In this document: positions 34,413 through 45,498 of the stretch, piece by piece
Layout: the number at the start of each line of letters is the position of its first letter
How positions within the stretch are numbered: the stretch's first letter is position 1
Assembly (NCBI GenBank): GCA_946182825.1
Contig: CAMGZH010000001.1
Span: forward strand, 62,001-126,000
Length of the DNA: 64,000 nucleotides
Source: an uncultured Lachnospiraceae bacterium
Lineage (GTDB): Bacteria > Bacillota > Clostridia > Lachnospirales > Lachnospiraceae
Direction of reading: 5' to 3'
The notes under the pieces: model-generated
The model's input: only the letters and a program-made list of their open reading frames with translations
Database searches by the model: none
Told to the model about the DNA's origin: nothing
Program-made: the position numbers and the translations under genes

Positions 34413-35609
34413 ATGAAAGTAGCAGTAATGGGATACGGAACCATTGGATCCGGTGTTGTTGAGATCCTTCGTGTGAACCGTGATGTGGTTGCCAGCCGCG
34501 CCGGAGAACCATTAGAGGTTAAGAAGATCTTAGATCTCCGCGATTTCGAGGGAGACCCGGTACAGGATCTTATCGTACATGATTACAAAGAGATCGTGAA
34601 TGATCCAGAGATCTCCATTGTTGTCGAGACCATGGGTGGCGTAGAGCCGGCTTATACTTTTGTTAAGGAAATGCTTGAGGCCGGAAAGCATGTTACAACA
34701 AGTAACAAGGCCCTGGTTGCCGACAAGGGTGCTGAGTTGATCCGTATAGCAAGAGAGCACAAGGTCAACTTTATGTTTGAGGCATCCGTAGGCGGTGGAA
34801 TTCCAATCATCCGTCCACTTCAGTCCTGCCTGACAGGAGATGTGATCGAGGAGATCACAGGAATCGTTAACGGAACCACCAACTACATGATGACCAAGAT
34901 GACAGCAGAGGGATCTGAGTTTGAGGATGTATTAAAGGAAGCTCAGGCAAAGGGTTACGCTGAGAAGGATCCGACAGCGGACATTGAGGGATACGATGCC
35001 TGCCGTAAGATTGCCATCCTTACGTCCCTTGTAAGCGGATCACAGGTGGATTACAACGACATCCCGACGGAGGGTATTTCCCACATTACTGCTACCGATA
35101 TCAAATACGCAAACGCTATGGGCAGAGCCATCAAGCTTCTTGCAACCAGCCAGGCCACCGGTAAGACATATTTCTGCCGGGTAGCACCATTCCTGCTTCC
35201 GCCGGAACATCCGCTGTATAACGTTAACGATGTGTTCAACGCTGTTTTCGTTCACGGTAACATGTTAGGAGACGGAATGTTCTATGGTTCAGGAGCCGGT
35301 AAGCTTCCAACCGCATCCGCAGTGGTTGGTGATCTGGTTGCCATTGCAAAGCATATCGATAAGAACATCTACCTTGAGTGGAAGGAAGAGAAGCTGGTAC
35401 TGGCTAATCCGGGACAGCAGAGCTACCGGTTCTTTGTCAGAACAAAAAAGAGCCTTTCCGAGGTTGAGAAGGTATTCGCCAAGGTTTCAACGGTTGATGC
35501 AGGCATCGCCGGTGAGATCGGCTTCGTAACAGAAGAGATGACTCAGAAGGAGTATGAGGCAAAGGCAGTTGAGCTGGGCGATGTGATCCAGATGATCCGT
35601 CTGGCATAA
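34413..35609 (+). CDS. hom: homoserine dehydrogenase
   Basis: NAD(P)-dependent reduction of aspartate semialdehyde to homoserine, towards threonine and methionine. 398 aa: Rossmann domain starting AVMGYGTIGSGVVEIL, conserved TSNKALVADKGAEL, the substrate region FEASVGGGIPIIRPL and GIVNGTTNYMMTKM, DPTADIEGYDACRKIAIL, and YFCRVAPFLLPPEHPLYNV. A short C-terminal ACT-like domain (about 325-398) suggests feedback control. AAAGGAAG precedes the ATG. lysC follows 21 bp later, so flux into homoserine is co-regulated. Confidence 0.96.
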   Translation: MKVAVMGYGTIGSGVVEILRVNRDVVASRAGEPLEVKKILDLRDFEGDPVQDLIVHDYKEIVNDPEISIVVETMGGVEPAYTFVKEMLEAGKHVTTSNKALVADKGAELIRIAREHKVNFMFEASVGGGIPIIRPLQSCLTGDVIEEITGIVNGTTNYMMTKMTAEGSEFEDVLKEAQAKGYAEKDPTADIEGYDACRKIAILTSLVSGSQVDYNDIPTEGISHITATDIKYANAMGRAIKLLATSQATGKTYFCRVAPFLLPPEHPLYNVNDVFNAVFVHGNMLGDGMFYGSGAGKLPTASAVVGDLVAIAKHIDKNIYLEWKEEKLVLANPGQQSYRFFVRTKKSLSEVEKVFAKVSTVDAGIAGEIGFVTEEMTQKEYEAKAVELGDVIQMIRLA

Positions 35610-35630
35610 GATATTTTTGGAGGAAAAAAG

Positions 35631-36836
35631 ATGCTGATCGTTAAAAAGTTCGGTGGCAGCTCCGTTGCCAACAAAGAACGAATCTTCAATGTGGCTGAGC
35701 GCTGTATCGAAGAGTACAAAAAAGGTAACAAGGTGGTTGTGGTCCTGTCTGCAATGGGAGATACAACAGATGATCTTCTGGCGAAAGCAGCCGAGATCAA
35801 CGAGGATGCACCAAAGCGTGAGATGGATATGCTCCTGGCAACCGGTGAGCAGGTTTCCGTATCTCTTATGGCTATGGCCATGGCAAAGCTTGGAGTTCCT
35901 GCGGTATCCTTAAATGCATTCCAGGTTCCGATGCACACTTCAAGCAAGTACATGAACGCCCGTTTCAAGAAGATCGACGGAGAGCGTATTACAGCAGAGC
36001 TTGAGCAGGGTAAGATCGTGATCGTTACCGGATTCCAGGGTGTTAACAAGTATGATGACGTTACAACCTTAGGACGCGGTGGTTCTGACACAACAGCAGT
36101 AGCTCTTGCAGCAGCATTGAATGCAGATGCCTGTGAGATCTACACGGATGTTGAGGGTGTATATACAGCAGACCCGCGTGTGGTTCCAAATGCACGTAAG
36201 ATGAAGGAAGTTTCCTACGACGAGATGTTAGAGCTGGCAACCTTAGGAGCTAAGGTCCTGCATAACCGTTCCGTAGAGATGGCAAAGAAGTATAACGTAC
36301 CTCTGGTGGTACGAAGTAGTTTAACCAAGGCAGAAGGTACTGTCGTAAAGGAGGTAACGAAAGTGGAAAGCATGCTTGTAAGTGGAGTTGCAGTTGATAA
36401 GGATGCAGCTAGAATCGCTATTGTAGGTCTTAAGAATCAGCCGGGTATCGCATTTAAGGTATTCGATCTGTTGGCAAAGCACAACATCAATGTTGACGTG
36501 ATCCTGCAGTCCATCGGACGTGATGATACAAAGGATATCTCCTTCACCGTGGATCAGACCCAGGCGAAGGAGTGTGTACAGCTTCTGAAGGATAACCAGG
36601 AGCGTCTTACCATCCAGAACATCAAGGAAGAGGAGAATGTGGCAAAGCTTTCCATCGTAGGTGCAGGAATGCAGTCCAATGCGGGTGTTGCTGCCAAGAT
36701 GTTCGAGGCTTTATATGATGTAGGAGTTAATATCCGTATGATCGCAACTTCTGAGATCCGTATCACCGTTTTGATCGATCTTGATGATGTTAAGGTTGCA
36801 ATGAAAGCAGTACATGACAAATTTCTTGACGAGTGA
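35631..36836 (+). CDS. lysC: aspartate kinase (alpha subunit / full-length)
   Basis: Phosphorylates aspartate, the entry step to lysine, threonine and methionine. 401 aa: kinase domain with KKFGGSSVANKERI at the start, FQGVNKYDDVTTLGRGGSDTTAVALAAAL and TDVEGVYTADPRVV; two ACT domains from about residue 255 (ARIAIVGLKNQPGIAFKVF; VAKLSIVGAGMQSNAGVAAKMF). Length and layout match Bacillus aspartokinase II, whose gene also makes a separate beta subunit from an internal start; a matching internal site is present here (see the separate entry). Confidence 0.96.
   Translation: MLIVKKFGGSSVANKERIFNVAERCIEEYKKGNKVVVVLSAMGDTTDDLLAKAAEINEDAPKREMDMLLATGEQVSVSLMAMAMAKLGVPAVSLNAFQVPMHTSSKYMNARFKKIDGERITAELEQGKIVIVTGFQGVNKYDDVTTLGRGGSDTTAVALAAALNADACEIYTDVEGVYTADPRVVPNARKMKEVSYDEMLELATLGAKVLHNRSVEMAKKYNVPLVVRSSLTKAEGTVVKEVTKVESMLVSGVAVDKDAARIAIVGLKNQPGIAFKVFDLLAKHNINVDVILQSIGRDDTKDISFTVDQTQAKECVQLLKDNQERLTIQNIKEEENVAKLSIVGAGMQSNAGVAAKMFEALYDVGVNIRMIATSEIRITVLIDLDDVKVAMKAVHDKFLDE
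36347..36836 (+). other. probable internal translation start for an aspartokinase beta subunit
   Basis: Inside lysC, AAAGGAGGT (36347-36355) stands 8 bp before an in-frame GTG (36363), residue 245, with an in-frame ATG at residue 248. Initiation there would give about 157 aa containing both ACT domains. Bacillus subtilis LysC makes its beta subunit from an internal start at about the same residue. A near-perfect anti-rRNA match at this position within coding sequence is unlikely by chance. Confidence 0.65.
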
Positions 36837-36877
36837 TATAATATTTTCGTGAGAGAGAAATAAACGTACATTTTAGC

Positions 36878-36925
36878 GCGAGGGGGCCAGAATCCTGTTA
36901 TGGGAGTTTGGCTCCCTCGCTTTTT
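36878..36925 (+). terminator. terminator after lysC
   Basis: GCGAGGGGGCCA (36878-36889) pairs with TGGCTCCCTCGC (36909-36920) with one G-U pair, followed by TTTTT. Confidence 0.88.
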
Positions 36926-37137
36926 CATTGTGGAGAAGCAATTGTGGAAAATCGACAAAAGGACGGAAAATCAGGCAACGTTTTCGGTAAAAATTCGTCA
37001 TTTTTTCACAGGAATAAAAAGTATCCATAATCGAAAAAGAAATGTAATTGACAATTCAGTCAAACTCTCCAAAAAATCATCTTGATTTTATGCAAATTGC
37101 ACAATAAATGAGCGAATTTGCACGATTGTAAAAGTAA
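36926..37137. other. A/T-rich leader region before the ATP synthase operon
   Basis: No gene seen. Holds TGTGGAGAA and TGTGGAAAA (36930-36960), weak DnaA-box-like matches on the minus strand; a palindrome TTGAC-N6-GTCAA at 37048-37063; and a near-repeat containing TTGCACAAT / TTGCACGATT at about 37098-37127. These may be regulator sites for the atp promoter. Confidence 0.4.
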
Positions 37138-37166
37138 TTGACTTTGAAAATTGAGATGATTAAACT
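37138..37166 (+). promoter_or_regulatory. sigma-A promoter for the atp operon
   Basis: TTGACT (37138-37143), 17-bp spacer, TAAACT (37161-37166), about 65 bp before atpB. Confidence 0.6.
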
Positions 37167-37230
37167 ACGATACGGATTTAAACATTCCGAGCGTATTTAT
37201 TTTAATAAGTAGAAAGGAAGTGAGTATGAA

Positions 37231-37917
37231 GTGGAAGCGCTGGTAGAAGCGCTGACGGAAGAACTAAACCTGCAGACTGTGTTTAAGATTCCACTCTTCG
37301 GAGGCATACCGGTTTTTGAATCCGTGGTTGTTTCCTGGATCATTACCGCAGTCATCCTGGTATTATGTTTACTTCTGACGCGCAAATTAAGCGTCGAACA
37401 TCCAAAGAGAGGGCAGCTTTTTTTGGAACACTGTGTGGAATGGTGTTACAAATTCTTTGGAGATACGGTTGGTGAAGAGGCAAAGCCTTTTGTGCCATAT
37501 CTGTCTGCCGTGCTGTTCTACATCGGAATTGCAAACCTGATTGGATTATTGGGTTTCAAACCGCCAACGAAAGATCTGAATGTAACAATTGCCCTGGCTG
37601 TTATGAGTATTATACTGATTGAGGGTTCAGGCATTGTCTACAAAGGACCAAAGAGGTTTATCAAGAGCTTCGCAGAACCGATGGCCATAGTTGCCCCAAT
37701 CAATGTATTGGAGATCTTTATCAGACCACTTTCTCTCTGCATGCGACTTTTTGGTAATGTACTTGGATCATTCGTAATCATTGAACTGATCAAGCTGGTT
37801 GTCCCTGTTGTGGCTCCGGCAATCGCATCTTTGTATTTTGATGTGTTCGACGGCCTGATTCAGGCATATGTATTTGTATTTTTAACCTCTCTGTTTATCA
37901 GAGAATCCATTGAGTAA
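37231..37917 (+). CDS. atpB: F-type ATP synthase subunit a
   Basis: Membrane stator subunit forming the ion half-channels against the c-ring. 228 aa, hydrophobic throughout (five to six TMs). The essential arginine lies in LSLCMRLFGNVLGSFVI. A GTG at 37231 is the start in this frame; 5 bp upstream an ATG in another frame (37226) opens a 6-codon peptide, MKWKRW, that overlaps the atpB start and may couple or control translation. First gene of the operon; atpI is not present. Confidence 0.93.
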   Translation: MEALVEALTEELNLQTVFKIPLFGGIPVFESVVVSWIITAVILVLCLLLTRKLSVEHPKRGQLFLEHCVEWCYKFFGDTVGEEAKPFVPYLSAVLFYIGIANLIGLLGFKPPTKDLNVTIALAVMSIILIEGSGIVYKGPKRFIKSFAEPMAIVAPINVLEIFIRPLSLCMRLFGNVLGSFVIIELIKLVVPVVAPAIASLYFDVFDGLIQAYVFVFLTSLFIRESIE

Positions 37918-37927
37918 TTTATATTAA

Positions 37928-38176
<249 letters not shown>

Positions 38177-38212
38177 TTTTTGCTTATTTTTTACAAAGGG
38201 AGATGAGAGCCT

Positions 38213-38659
38213 ATGTTACACATTAGTTTTTGGAACATCCTGTTCGTAGTCATCAATATGTTGATCGATTACTGGATCATGAAAAAGTTCCTTTTTGCTC
38301 GTGTTGTTTCTGTGATCGAAGCCCGTGAAAATATGATCAAGGATCGTTTTAACGAGGCGGAAGTCAAGGCGAAGGAAGCAGACGAGAAGAAGGCAGAGTA
38401 TCAGGAGAAGATGAAGACAGCCCATGAGCAGGCTGATCAGATTCTTGCCAAGGCCCATACAGAAGCAGACCATCTTCAGGAGAAGCGTATTGCCGAGGCA
38501 AATGCCGAGGCAGAGCAGATCCGCAAGAAGGCTATGGAACAGATCGAACGCGATCAGAAGAAGGCCGAAGAAGAGACAAGAGAGCAGATCGCTACCCTTG
38601 CTATGATGGCAGCTAAGAAGATTATGGAGGAAGGTAATGAGGGAGTGCAGCATCAGTAA
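38213..38659 (+). CDS. atpF: F-type ATP synthase subunit b
   Basis: Peripheral stalk, 148 aa. One N-terminal membrane helix (HISFWNILFVVINMLIDYWIM) followed by a long charged helix (residues 40-140, KAKEADEKKAEYQEKMKTAHE and onwards) that dimerises and reaches the F1 head. The last 23 bp overlap the atpH start, whose ribosome site GGAGG sits inside atpF. Confidence 0.93.
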   Translation: MLHISFWNILFVVINMLIDYWIMKKFLFARVVSVIEARENMIKDRFNEAEVKAKEADEKKAEYQEKMKTAHEQADQILAKAHTEADHLQEKRIAEANAEAEQIRKKAMEQIERDQKKAEEETREQIATLAMMAAKKIMEEGNEGVQHQ

Positions 38660-39161
38660 TGCGAAAGCGCTGCTTGAACTTGACCTTCCATCCCAGCAGA
38701 TCACGGATGTTTTGACGATGCTTCGCAGCTCAAAGGAGCTTATGACATTTTTAAAGGATCCGGTGATCACCGCTCATCAGAAGGAACATGTTATGGAAAG
38801 GATCGGTCAGAAGGCCGGACTTGATCCAAGACTTGTTAATTTTTTAAGACGATGCTGCGTTGTTGAGATCGCGGACCAGATTCCGGATATCATTGCATGT
38901 TATCAGCAGCTACTCGATCAGAAAAACGGTATCATCAACGGTACCCTGTACTATGCAGGCGATTCTGATCCGGAGAAGCTTATGGAACAGGCAACAGCGG
39001 ATATTACCCGTCGCGTGAGCGGAGCGAAGGTTAAGCTTAAGGCTGTAAAGGATGACTCCTTACTGGGTGGTTATCTGGTAAGAGCCGGCGGCGTAGAGTA
39101 TGACAAGAGTTTCAGCGGACAGTTAAATCGTCTGCTTAACAGGATAAACAACAGGAGGTGA
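38637..39161 (+). CDS. atpH: F-type ATP synthase subunit delta
   Basis: Links the b-stalk to the alpha subunits at the top of F1. 174 aa from the ATG at 38637, 6 bp after GGAGG. The N-terminal helical domain is recognisable from [32 protein letters not shown] and [12 protein letters not shown]; the C-terminal [20 protein letters not shown]...[15 protein letters not shown] is the classical delta ending. The first residues are shorter than in many homologues. Confidence 0.92.
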   Translation: MRECSISNAKALLELDLPSQQITDVLTMLRSSKELMTFLKDPVITAHQKEHVMERIGQKAGLDPRLVNFLRRCCVVEIADQIPDIIACYQQLLDQKNGIINGTLYYAGDSDPEKLMEQATADITRRVSGAKVKLKAVKDDSLLGGYLVRAGGVEYDKSFSGQLNRLLNRINNRR

Positions 39162-39165
39162 GGTA

Positions 39166-40668
39166 ATGGCAGCCATTAGTGCTACAGATATTATCTCGAT
39201 CATTAAAAGCGAAATTGAGAACTTCGATACCACCTTTGAGGCAAAAGAGGTTGGTCAGGTTATCTCCGTAGGTGACGGAATCGCAAGAATCTACGGTATT
39301 GACCACGCTCTCTATGGTGAGATCGTTGTATTTGAAAATGGTGTAAAAGGAATGGTTCTGGATATTACCGAGCATGAGATCGGTGTTATCCTGTTTGGCC
39401 GTGACGATGACATTTTTGAAGGAAGCCGCGTGGCAAGAACCGGTAAGCGTGCCGGAATTCCTACCGGTGAAGAGTTCCTTGGTCGAGTTGTAAATGCGTT
39501 GGGAGAACCTATCGATGGTAAGGGTGAGATCCATGAGAGTGATTACCGTGCCATTGAGGAGGATGCTCCGGGCATTATTGATCGTAAGAGTGTTGATACA
39601 CCAATGGAAACAGGTATCCTTGCAATTGATTCCATGTTCCCAATCGGTCGCGGACAGCGTGAGCTGATCATCGGAGACCGTCAGACAGGTAAGACATCCA
39701 TTGCAACCGATACCATCATCAACCAGAAGGGCAAGGGTGTGATCTGTGTATACGTTGCCATCGGTCAGAAGGCATCTACCGTCGCACGTGTTGTTAATAC
39801 ATTAGAGCAGCATGGAGCACTGGATTATACCATCATCGTATCTGCAACTGCTTCCGATCCTGCAGCATGTCAGTACATTGCACCATACGCAGGAACAGCC
39901 CTGGCAGAGTATTTTATGTATAAGGGTCAGGACGCTCTGATCGTTTATGATGATCTGAGCAAGCATGCGGTAGCGTACCGTGCAATCTCCCTCTTACTTG
40001 AGAGATCTCCGGGACGTGAGGCTTACCCGGGAGATGTATTCTATCTCCATTCAAGACTTCTTGAGAGAAGTTCACATTTAAGTGACAAGTTAGGCGGCGG
40101 TTCCATTACTGCCTTACCAATCATTGAGACACAGGATGGTGATGTATCTGCATACATCCCTACCAACGTTATTTCTATTACAGATGGACAGATCTTCTTG
40201 GAGTCCAACCTGTTCTTTGAGGGTCAGAGACCGGCGGTCAACGTTGGACTTTCTGTTTCCCGAGTTGGTGGTGCGGCACAGACCAAGGCCATGAAGAAGG
40301 CTTCCGGTTCTGTACGTATCGATCTGGCTCAGTACCGTGAGCTGCAGGTCTTCACCCAGTTCTCTTCCGATCTGGATGATGCGACAAAGGCACAGCTGGA
40401 TCACGGTAATGCGTTAATGGAGCTTTTAAAGCAGCCGCTGAACCATCCGTTATCTATGGAGGAGCAGGTTATTACATTAGTACTTGCAAACAACAACTAC
40501 TTCGATAACGTTCCTAAGAAAGAGGTTAAGGCACGTCAGAAGGAGATTCTTACAATGTTCCACGACAAGAAGTCAGCTATCATGGGAGAACTTCATGATA
40601 AGAAGACACTGACGGATGAGCTTGTAGAGAAGATCCTTGACGCTGTAAAACAGGAGGGTGAAGCTTAA
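39166..40668 (+). CDS. atpA: F-type ATP synthase subunit alpha
   Basis: Non-catalytic nucleotide-binding subunit of the F1 hexamer, 500 aa. P-loop GDRQTGKTS, the arginine-finger region in [59 protein letters not shown], and the DELSEED-free C-terminal helical domain. AGGAGGTGAGG precedes the ATG, which is 4 bp after the atpH stop. Its stop shares one base with the atpG start (TAATG). Confidence 0.97.
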   Translation: MAAISATDIISIIKSEIENFDTTFEAKEVGQVISVGDGIARIYGIDHALYGEIVVFENGVKGMVLDITEHEIGVILFGRDDDIFEGSRVARTGKRAGIPTGEEFLGRVVNALGEPIDGKGEIHESDYRAIEEDAPGIIDRKSVDTPMETGILAIDSMFPIGRGQRELIIGDRQTGKTSIATDTIINQKGKGVICVYVAIGQKASTVARVVNTLEQHGALDYTIIVSATASDPAACQYIAPYAGTALAEYFMYKGQDALIVYDDLSKHAVAYRAISLLLERSPGREAYPGDVFYLHSRLLERSSHLSDKLGGGSITALPIIETQDGDVSAYIPTNVISITDGQIFLESNLFFEGQRPAVNVGLSVSRVGGAAQTKAMKKASGSVRIDLAQYRELQVFTQFSSDLDDATKAQLDHGNALMELLKQPLNHPLSMEEQVITLVLANNNYFDNVPKKEVKARQKEILTMFHDKKSAIMGELHDKKTLTDELVEKILDAVKQEGEA

Positions 40669-41561
40669 TGGCAGGAACCAAAGAGATCAAAGAACGTATG
40701 GGCAGTATTCGTGATACTTTAAAGATTACCAACGCCATGTATATGATCTCCTCCTCCAAGCTGAAGAAGGCTAGGAAAGAATTAGCCGAGACCGAGCCGT
40801 TTTTCTTCGGTCTTCAGCAGGAAATGAGTCGAATCTTAAGACACGTTCCGGATATGGACAGCGCTTACTTCGTTGAGAAGGATGTGCTGGAAGCCAAGAA
40901 GGACAAGACCATTGGTTTTCTTGTGGTCACTGCGGACAAGGGTCTTGCAGGTGCCTACAACTCCAATGTTCTTAAGATCGTAGAAAAAGAGCTGGCCGGT
41001 TGTGAGAACTACCGCCTGTACTGTGTGGGTGAGCTGGGACGTCATTATTTTGAGAGTCATGGGATTGAGATCAATACCCAGTTCCGTTATACCGCTCAGA
41101 ACCCATCCTTAAACCGAGCAAGAAATATCGGTGAGACGCTTCTTGATGATTATTTGAATCATCGTGTGGATGAGGTACATATCATCTATACCCGTATGGA
41201 AAATGCTGCAGAAGAGACCGCTCAGATGGAGCAGCTTCTTCCTCTTCATAAGTCAGACTTCACCATTGAAGGTCTGCCGGCAGATATTTTCATGGAGACC
41301 ATCGCTTTTGTTCCATCGGCTCAGGCTGTTATGGATCGTGTGGTTCCGGAGTACGTGGTTGGATTTGTTTATGGTGCATTGGTAGAGTCTTTTTCCTGCG
41401 AGCAAAACGCGAGAATGATGGCAATGCAGAGCGCAACTGATTCCGGTCAGGAAATGCTCCGCCAGCTTTCCATTCAGTATAACCGTGCTCGTCAGGCGGC
41501 CATCACACAGGAGATCACAGAGATCATCGCTGGTGTACGTGCCCAGAAGAAGAAAGGATAA
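40668..41561 (+). CDS. atpG: F-type ATP synthase subunit gamma
   Basis: Central rotor shaft, 297 aa. The N-terminal helix KEIKERMGSIRDTLKITNAMYMISSSKLKKA and the C-terminal helix SATDSGQEMLRQLSIQYNRARQAAITQEITEIIAG form the coiled coil; the Rossmann-like middle starts at FLVVTADKGLAGAYNSN. One-base overlap with atpA and 3 bp to atpD. Confidence 0.96.
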   Translation: MAGTKEIKERMGSIRDTLKITNAMYMISSSKLKKARKELAETEPFFFGLQQEMSRILRHVPDMDSAYFVEKDVLEAKKDKTIGFLVVTADKGLAGAYNSNVLKIVEKELAGCENYRLYCVGELGRHYFESHGIEINTQFRYTAQNPSLNRARNIGETLLDDYLNHRVDEVHIIYTRMENAAEETAQMEQLLPLHKSDFTIEGLPADIFMETIAFVPSAQAVMDRVVPEYVVGFVYGALVESFSCEQNARMMAMQSATDSGQEMLRQLSIQYNRARQAAITQEITEIIAGVRAQKKKG

Positions 41562-42956
<1,395 letters not shown>

Positions 42957-42965
42957 GGAGGCATT

Positions 42966-43421
42966 ATGGCTGATACAAAGATGTTCTATCTTAGGGTCAT
43001 TGCTGCCGACAAGACGTTCTTCCAGGGCTTTGCCGAGAGCGTTAAAGTTCAGCAGTTCGATGGTGAGAAGGAGATCCTTTCCCACCATGAGAACATGGTC
43101 ATTGCATTAGATGAAGGATATGTTCGCATCAAGCCGGCAGAGAATGCCGGCAACGGTGAGAACTCAGAAAAAATGATTGAAGGCCTTGCAGGCATGGGAT
43201 TTGCTGAGGTTATGAATAACCGTGTGAAGATCATCGTCGAGTCCATTGAGAGACCGGAGGAGATCGATGTTGCCCGTGCAAGAGAGGCGAAGGAACGTGC
43301 AGAGGAGCAGCTTCGTCAGAAGCAGAGCATGCAGGAGTATTACCACTCTCAGGCATCCCTCTCCCGTGCTATGGCGAGACTTGCGGCAGCAGGCCGGGGT
43401 GGAGCCGACTGGAATAAATAA
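42966..43421 (+). CDS. atpC: F-type ATP synthase subunit epsilon
   Basis: Regulatory rotor subunit that can inhibit ATP hydrolysis. 151 aa: N-terminal beta-sandwich (YLRVIAADKTFFQGFAESVK; GEKEILSHHENMVIALDEGYVRIKP) and C-terminal helical pair (DVARAREAKERAEEQLRQKQS...LSRAMARLAAAGR). An insertion (AENAGNGENSEKMIEGLAGMG) makes it longer than the usual ~135 aa. Last gene of the operon. Confidence 0.93.
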   Translation: MADTKMFYLRVIAADKTFFQGFAESVKVQQFDGEKEILSHHENMVIALDEGYVRIKPAENAGNGENSEKMIEGLAGMGFAEVMNNRVKIIVESIERPEEIDVARAREAKERAEEQLRQKQSMQEYYHSQASLSRAMARLAAAGRGGADWNK

Positions 43422-43437
43422 ATATGTGTATGTGAAA

Positions 43438-43476
43438 AGCCGCGTGAAGATCAAAGAATCTTTACGCGGCTTTTTT
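43438..43476. terminator. bidirectional terminator between atpC and degV
   Basis: AGCCGCGTGAAGAT (43438-43451) pairs with ATCTTTACGCGGCT (43458-43471), one G-U pair; six T residues on the plus strand and AAAA (TTTT on the minus strand) on the other side. Confidence 0.88.
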
Positions 43477-43485
43477 AGAAAAAGA

Positions 43486-44334
43486 TTATTCGTTATTCGG
43501 GAAGAATCCGATAATAATGGCTCCCGGTCCGGAATGGGTACCGATGGTACTTCCGATCTGGGAATAGATCAGAGCATCTTCATGACCTTCATAAAGCTCT
43601 TTGTTATCGGATACATACTGGTCAAGGAGGTCGCGGCTGGTGCCACTGTAAGCTAAAACAACAGGCTCATCGAAATTGATGCCTCCGCATTCGTTGGCCA
43701 GCTTCTTGATAAGGTTATTGGCGTTTTTAGATCCACGGGCCTTACCGACCACTTCGATCTTACCATCTCGGGTAGTAAGGACAGGCTTAATGGATAGAAC
43801 GTTTCCGGCAACAGCAGCGGTAGCGGAAATACGGCCACCCTTTTTTAAATATTCTAAAGTATCTACAAGAGCAAGAACTTTGACCCTGGAAGCAGCCGCA
43901 CGGACCTTTTTTGCGATCGTCTCCGCATCAAGGCCTTGATCCCGAAGCCGGCAGGCAAGGCGGACAAGACACTGGATGGCAACAGAGCCGGTTCTTGAAT
44001 CCACCACATAAATGTGGGGATAATCCCTGGAAGCAAGCTCTGCATTGGAACAGGTTCCGGAAAGCTCTGAGCTTAAAGTGATGACAACAGCAGTGTCTCC
44101 GTTGCGCTGGGTGTTCTCAAAGGCCTTCTCGAATTCGTAAGGATTGATCTGACTGGTGACAGGAAGATCGTCATAGCTTACCAAAAGGCGGTAAAAGTCA
44201 TCAGCTTCCATTTCATATCGATCCTTAAAATCACGATCACCGAAGGTGATTGTCATAGGGACCAGGGTAACACCAAGTTCTTTAGCCTGCTCTAAGCTTA
44301 AGTCACAGGATGTATCTGTAATAATCTCTACCAT
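43486..44334 (-). CDS. degV: DegV family fatty-acid-binding protein
   Basis: Binds long-chain fatty acids and, in staphylococci and others, acts as the FakB partner of fatty acid kinase. 282 aa from the ATG at 44334 (MVEIITDTSCDLS), chosen because GGAGAG stands just upstream. Conserved IITDTSCDLSLEQAKELGVTLVPM with the TDS-like motif, TSQINPYEFEKAF, VVITLSSELSGTCSNAEL, RTGSVAIQCLV, LEYLKKGGRISATAA and IGTHSGPGAIIIGF. No kinase gene (fakA) is in the window, so its partner must be elsewhere. Confidence 0.95.
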   Translation of the reverse strand: MVEIITDTSCDLSLEQAKELGVTLVPMTITFGDRDFKDRYEMEADDFYRLLVSYDDLPVTSQINPYEFEKAFENTQRNGDTAVVITLSSELSGTCSNAELASRDYPHIYVVDSRTGSVAIQCLVRLACRLRDQGLDAETIAKKVRAAASRVKVLALVDTLEYLKKGGRISATAAVAGNVLSIKPVLTTRDGKIEVVGKARGSKNANNLIKKLANECGGINFDEPVVLAYSGTSRDLLDQYVSDNKELYEGHEDALIYSQIGSTIGTHSGPGAIIIGFFPNNE

Positions 44335-44371
44335 ATTCTCTCTCCATATAATATCAATAACAATCTTTACC

Positions 44372-44400
44372 ATCATAGGTTATCGTGGTAGGACTTTCAA
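44372..44400 (-). promoter_or_regulatory. sigma-A promoter for degV
   Basis: On the minus strand TTGAAA (44400-44395), 17-bp spacer, TATGAT (44377-44372). Confidence 0.65.
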
Positions 44401-44440
44401 TACGAGGAAAATGGCAATATTTTCATTGTTAGGTGAGCAG

Positions 44441-44479
44441 AATTCATCTCAAGATCAAAAAATCAACAACTGTATTTTA
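44441..44479. repeat. 39-bp direct repeat, copy A
   Basis: Matches 45567-45605 in the same orientation at 34 of 39 positions, including an unbroken TCAAAAAATCAACAA. The two copies flank the orphan gene at 44845-45450, each lying upstream of a promoter. Confidence 0.7.
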
Positions 44480-44844
44480 ATTGTAATTTGTTGAACAGTC
44501 GACATTCTGTGTGAATTGCTACGAAAAAAACTGACAATTGATGATTGGTGTTATGGTTATTCGATAATCGCAATAATGCACACAAATTGGTTGACAATAG
44601 TGAATGGTTTATATAAAATAATGTATGAATTCTATGATAAAAGGTATACATAAGGGGGCATTGCGGTGCATGTGGAAGAGATTTAGCAGCTGATGAATAT
44701 CATCTCTATATATACAATGTAGATCGGTATTTTTCATTTGTAATAGCTCGCAGTGCAAAAATAGGTCATTTGAGGCAAGAAAATACGATTGTGAAGTAGC
44801 GCAAAACAGACCGACGACTCACTATACCAATGGGGTGAAGGATT
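44480..44844 (+). promoter_or_regulatory. A/T-rich promoter region and long leader of the orphan gene
   Basis: No larger gene seen. TTGACA (44591-44596), 17-bp spacer, TAAAAT (44614-44619) is a good promoter and leaves a leader of about 220 nt. The leader has AAGGGGG at about 44654 ahead of a tiny frame, MWKRFSS, and an AGAGAT...ATCTCT hairpin. No known riboswitch pattern was recognised. Confidence 0.5.
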
Positions 44845-45450
44845 ATGGATATTAATGCATTGTTGAATTATAAGTATGGGGATCAGAAGCTTATATCATC
44901 TGAGGATAGTGCAAATAAAAATCTGAATAGGTTTGGAAAATCCCCTTCCAATAACAAATATGAAGACGCATTAGATTTATATGCGGATATTTGTAATCGC
45001 TATCCTAACGTTTCATTTCGAATGGAGGATATGCGAAGTGACGATACGCAAAAGCTGGATTTTCATCAATCGAAGAAGGGCTTTGGAAACCGAGGAACAA
45101 TAAGTGTCAGTATTGATCGAACATTGCTGGAGAGAGCGGTGTCAGATGAACAATTCGCAAGCCGGATTATCGGTTCCGTCGATACGATGATATACAATTA
45201 TAGGAATTTAACCCAGGGAGATCGGGACGGTAATATGCCATATTGTTGTATGTCATTAACAGATTCCGGTGGAGAGATTCAGTGGGAGACAACGCATAGT
45301 GCATCACCATTTGCAACAGATCAGGAGATAAATCAGCAAAGGGGTGAGCACAATGTCATTGATAAGAAAAGCTATCAACGGATTGTACAGAATGCAAAGC
45401 AGAAGACACTGGAAACATTATTTGATCTACAGAAGAATACCAGACGATAG
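44845..45450 (+). CDS. hypothetical protein flanked by direct repeats
   Basis: 201 aa, soluble, no signal peptide or membrane segment. I do not recognise it with confidence; its layout (short Ser/Asn-rich start, YADICNRYPNVSFRMED, then GTISVSIDRTLLERAVSDEQFASRIIGSVD) recalls small Clostridial proteins of the DUF6033 kind, a weak impression only. Start ATG after GGGGTGAAGG. Codon use is less adapted and more A/T-rich than the neighbours (frequent ata, aat, tta), and the gene sits between two copies of a 39-bp repeat, which suggests later arrival or a shared regulatory region. Confidence 0.7.
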   Translation: MDINALLNYKYGDQKLISSEDSANKNLNRFGKSPSNNKYEDALDLYADICNRYPNVSFRMEDMRSDDTQKLDFHQSKKGFGNRGTISVSIDRTLLERAVSDEQFASRIIGSVDTMIYNYRNLTQGDRDGNMPYCCMSLTDSGGEIQWETTHSASPFATDQEINQQRGEHNVIDKKSYQRIVQNAKQKTLETLFDLQKNTRR

Positions 45451-45498
45451 ATCAAACGCTCCTTTTGGAAACTTGGAAAGCATCTTGTAAGGAGGGAA

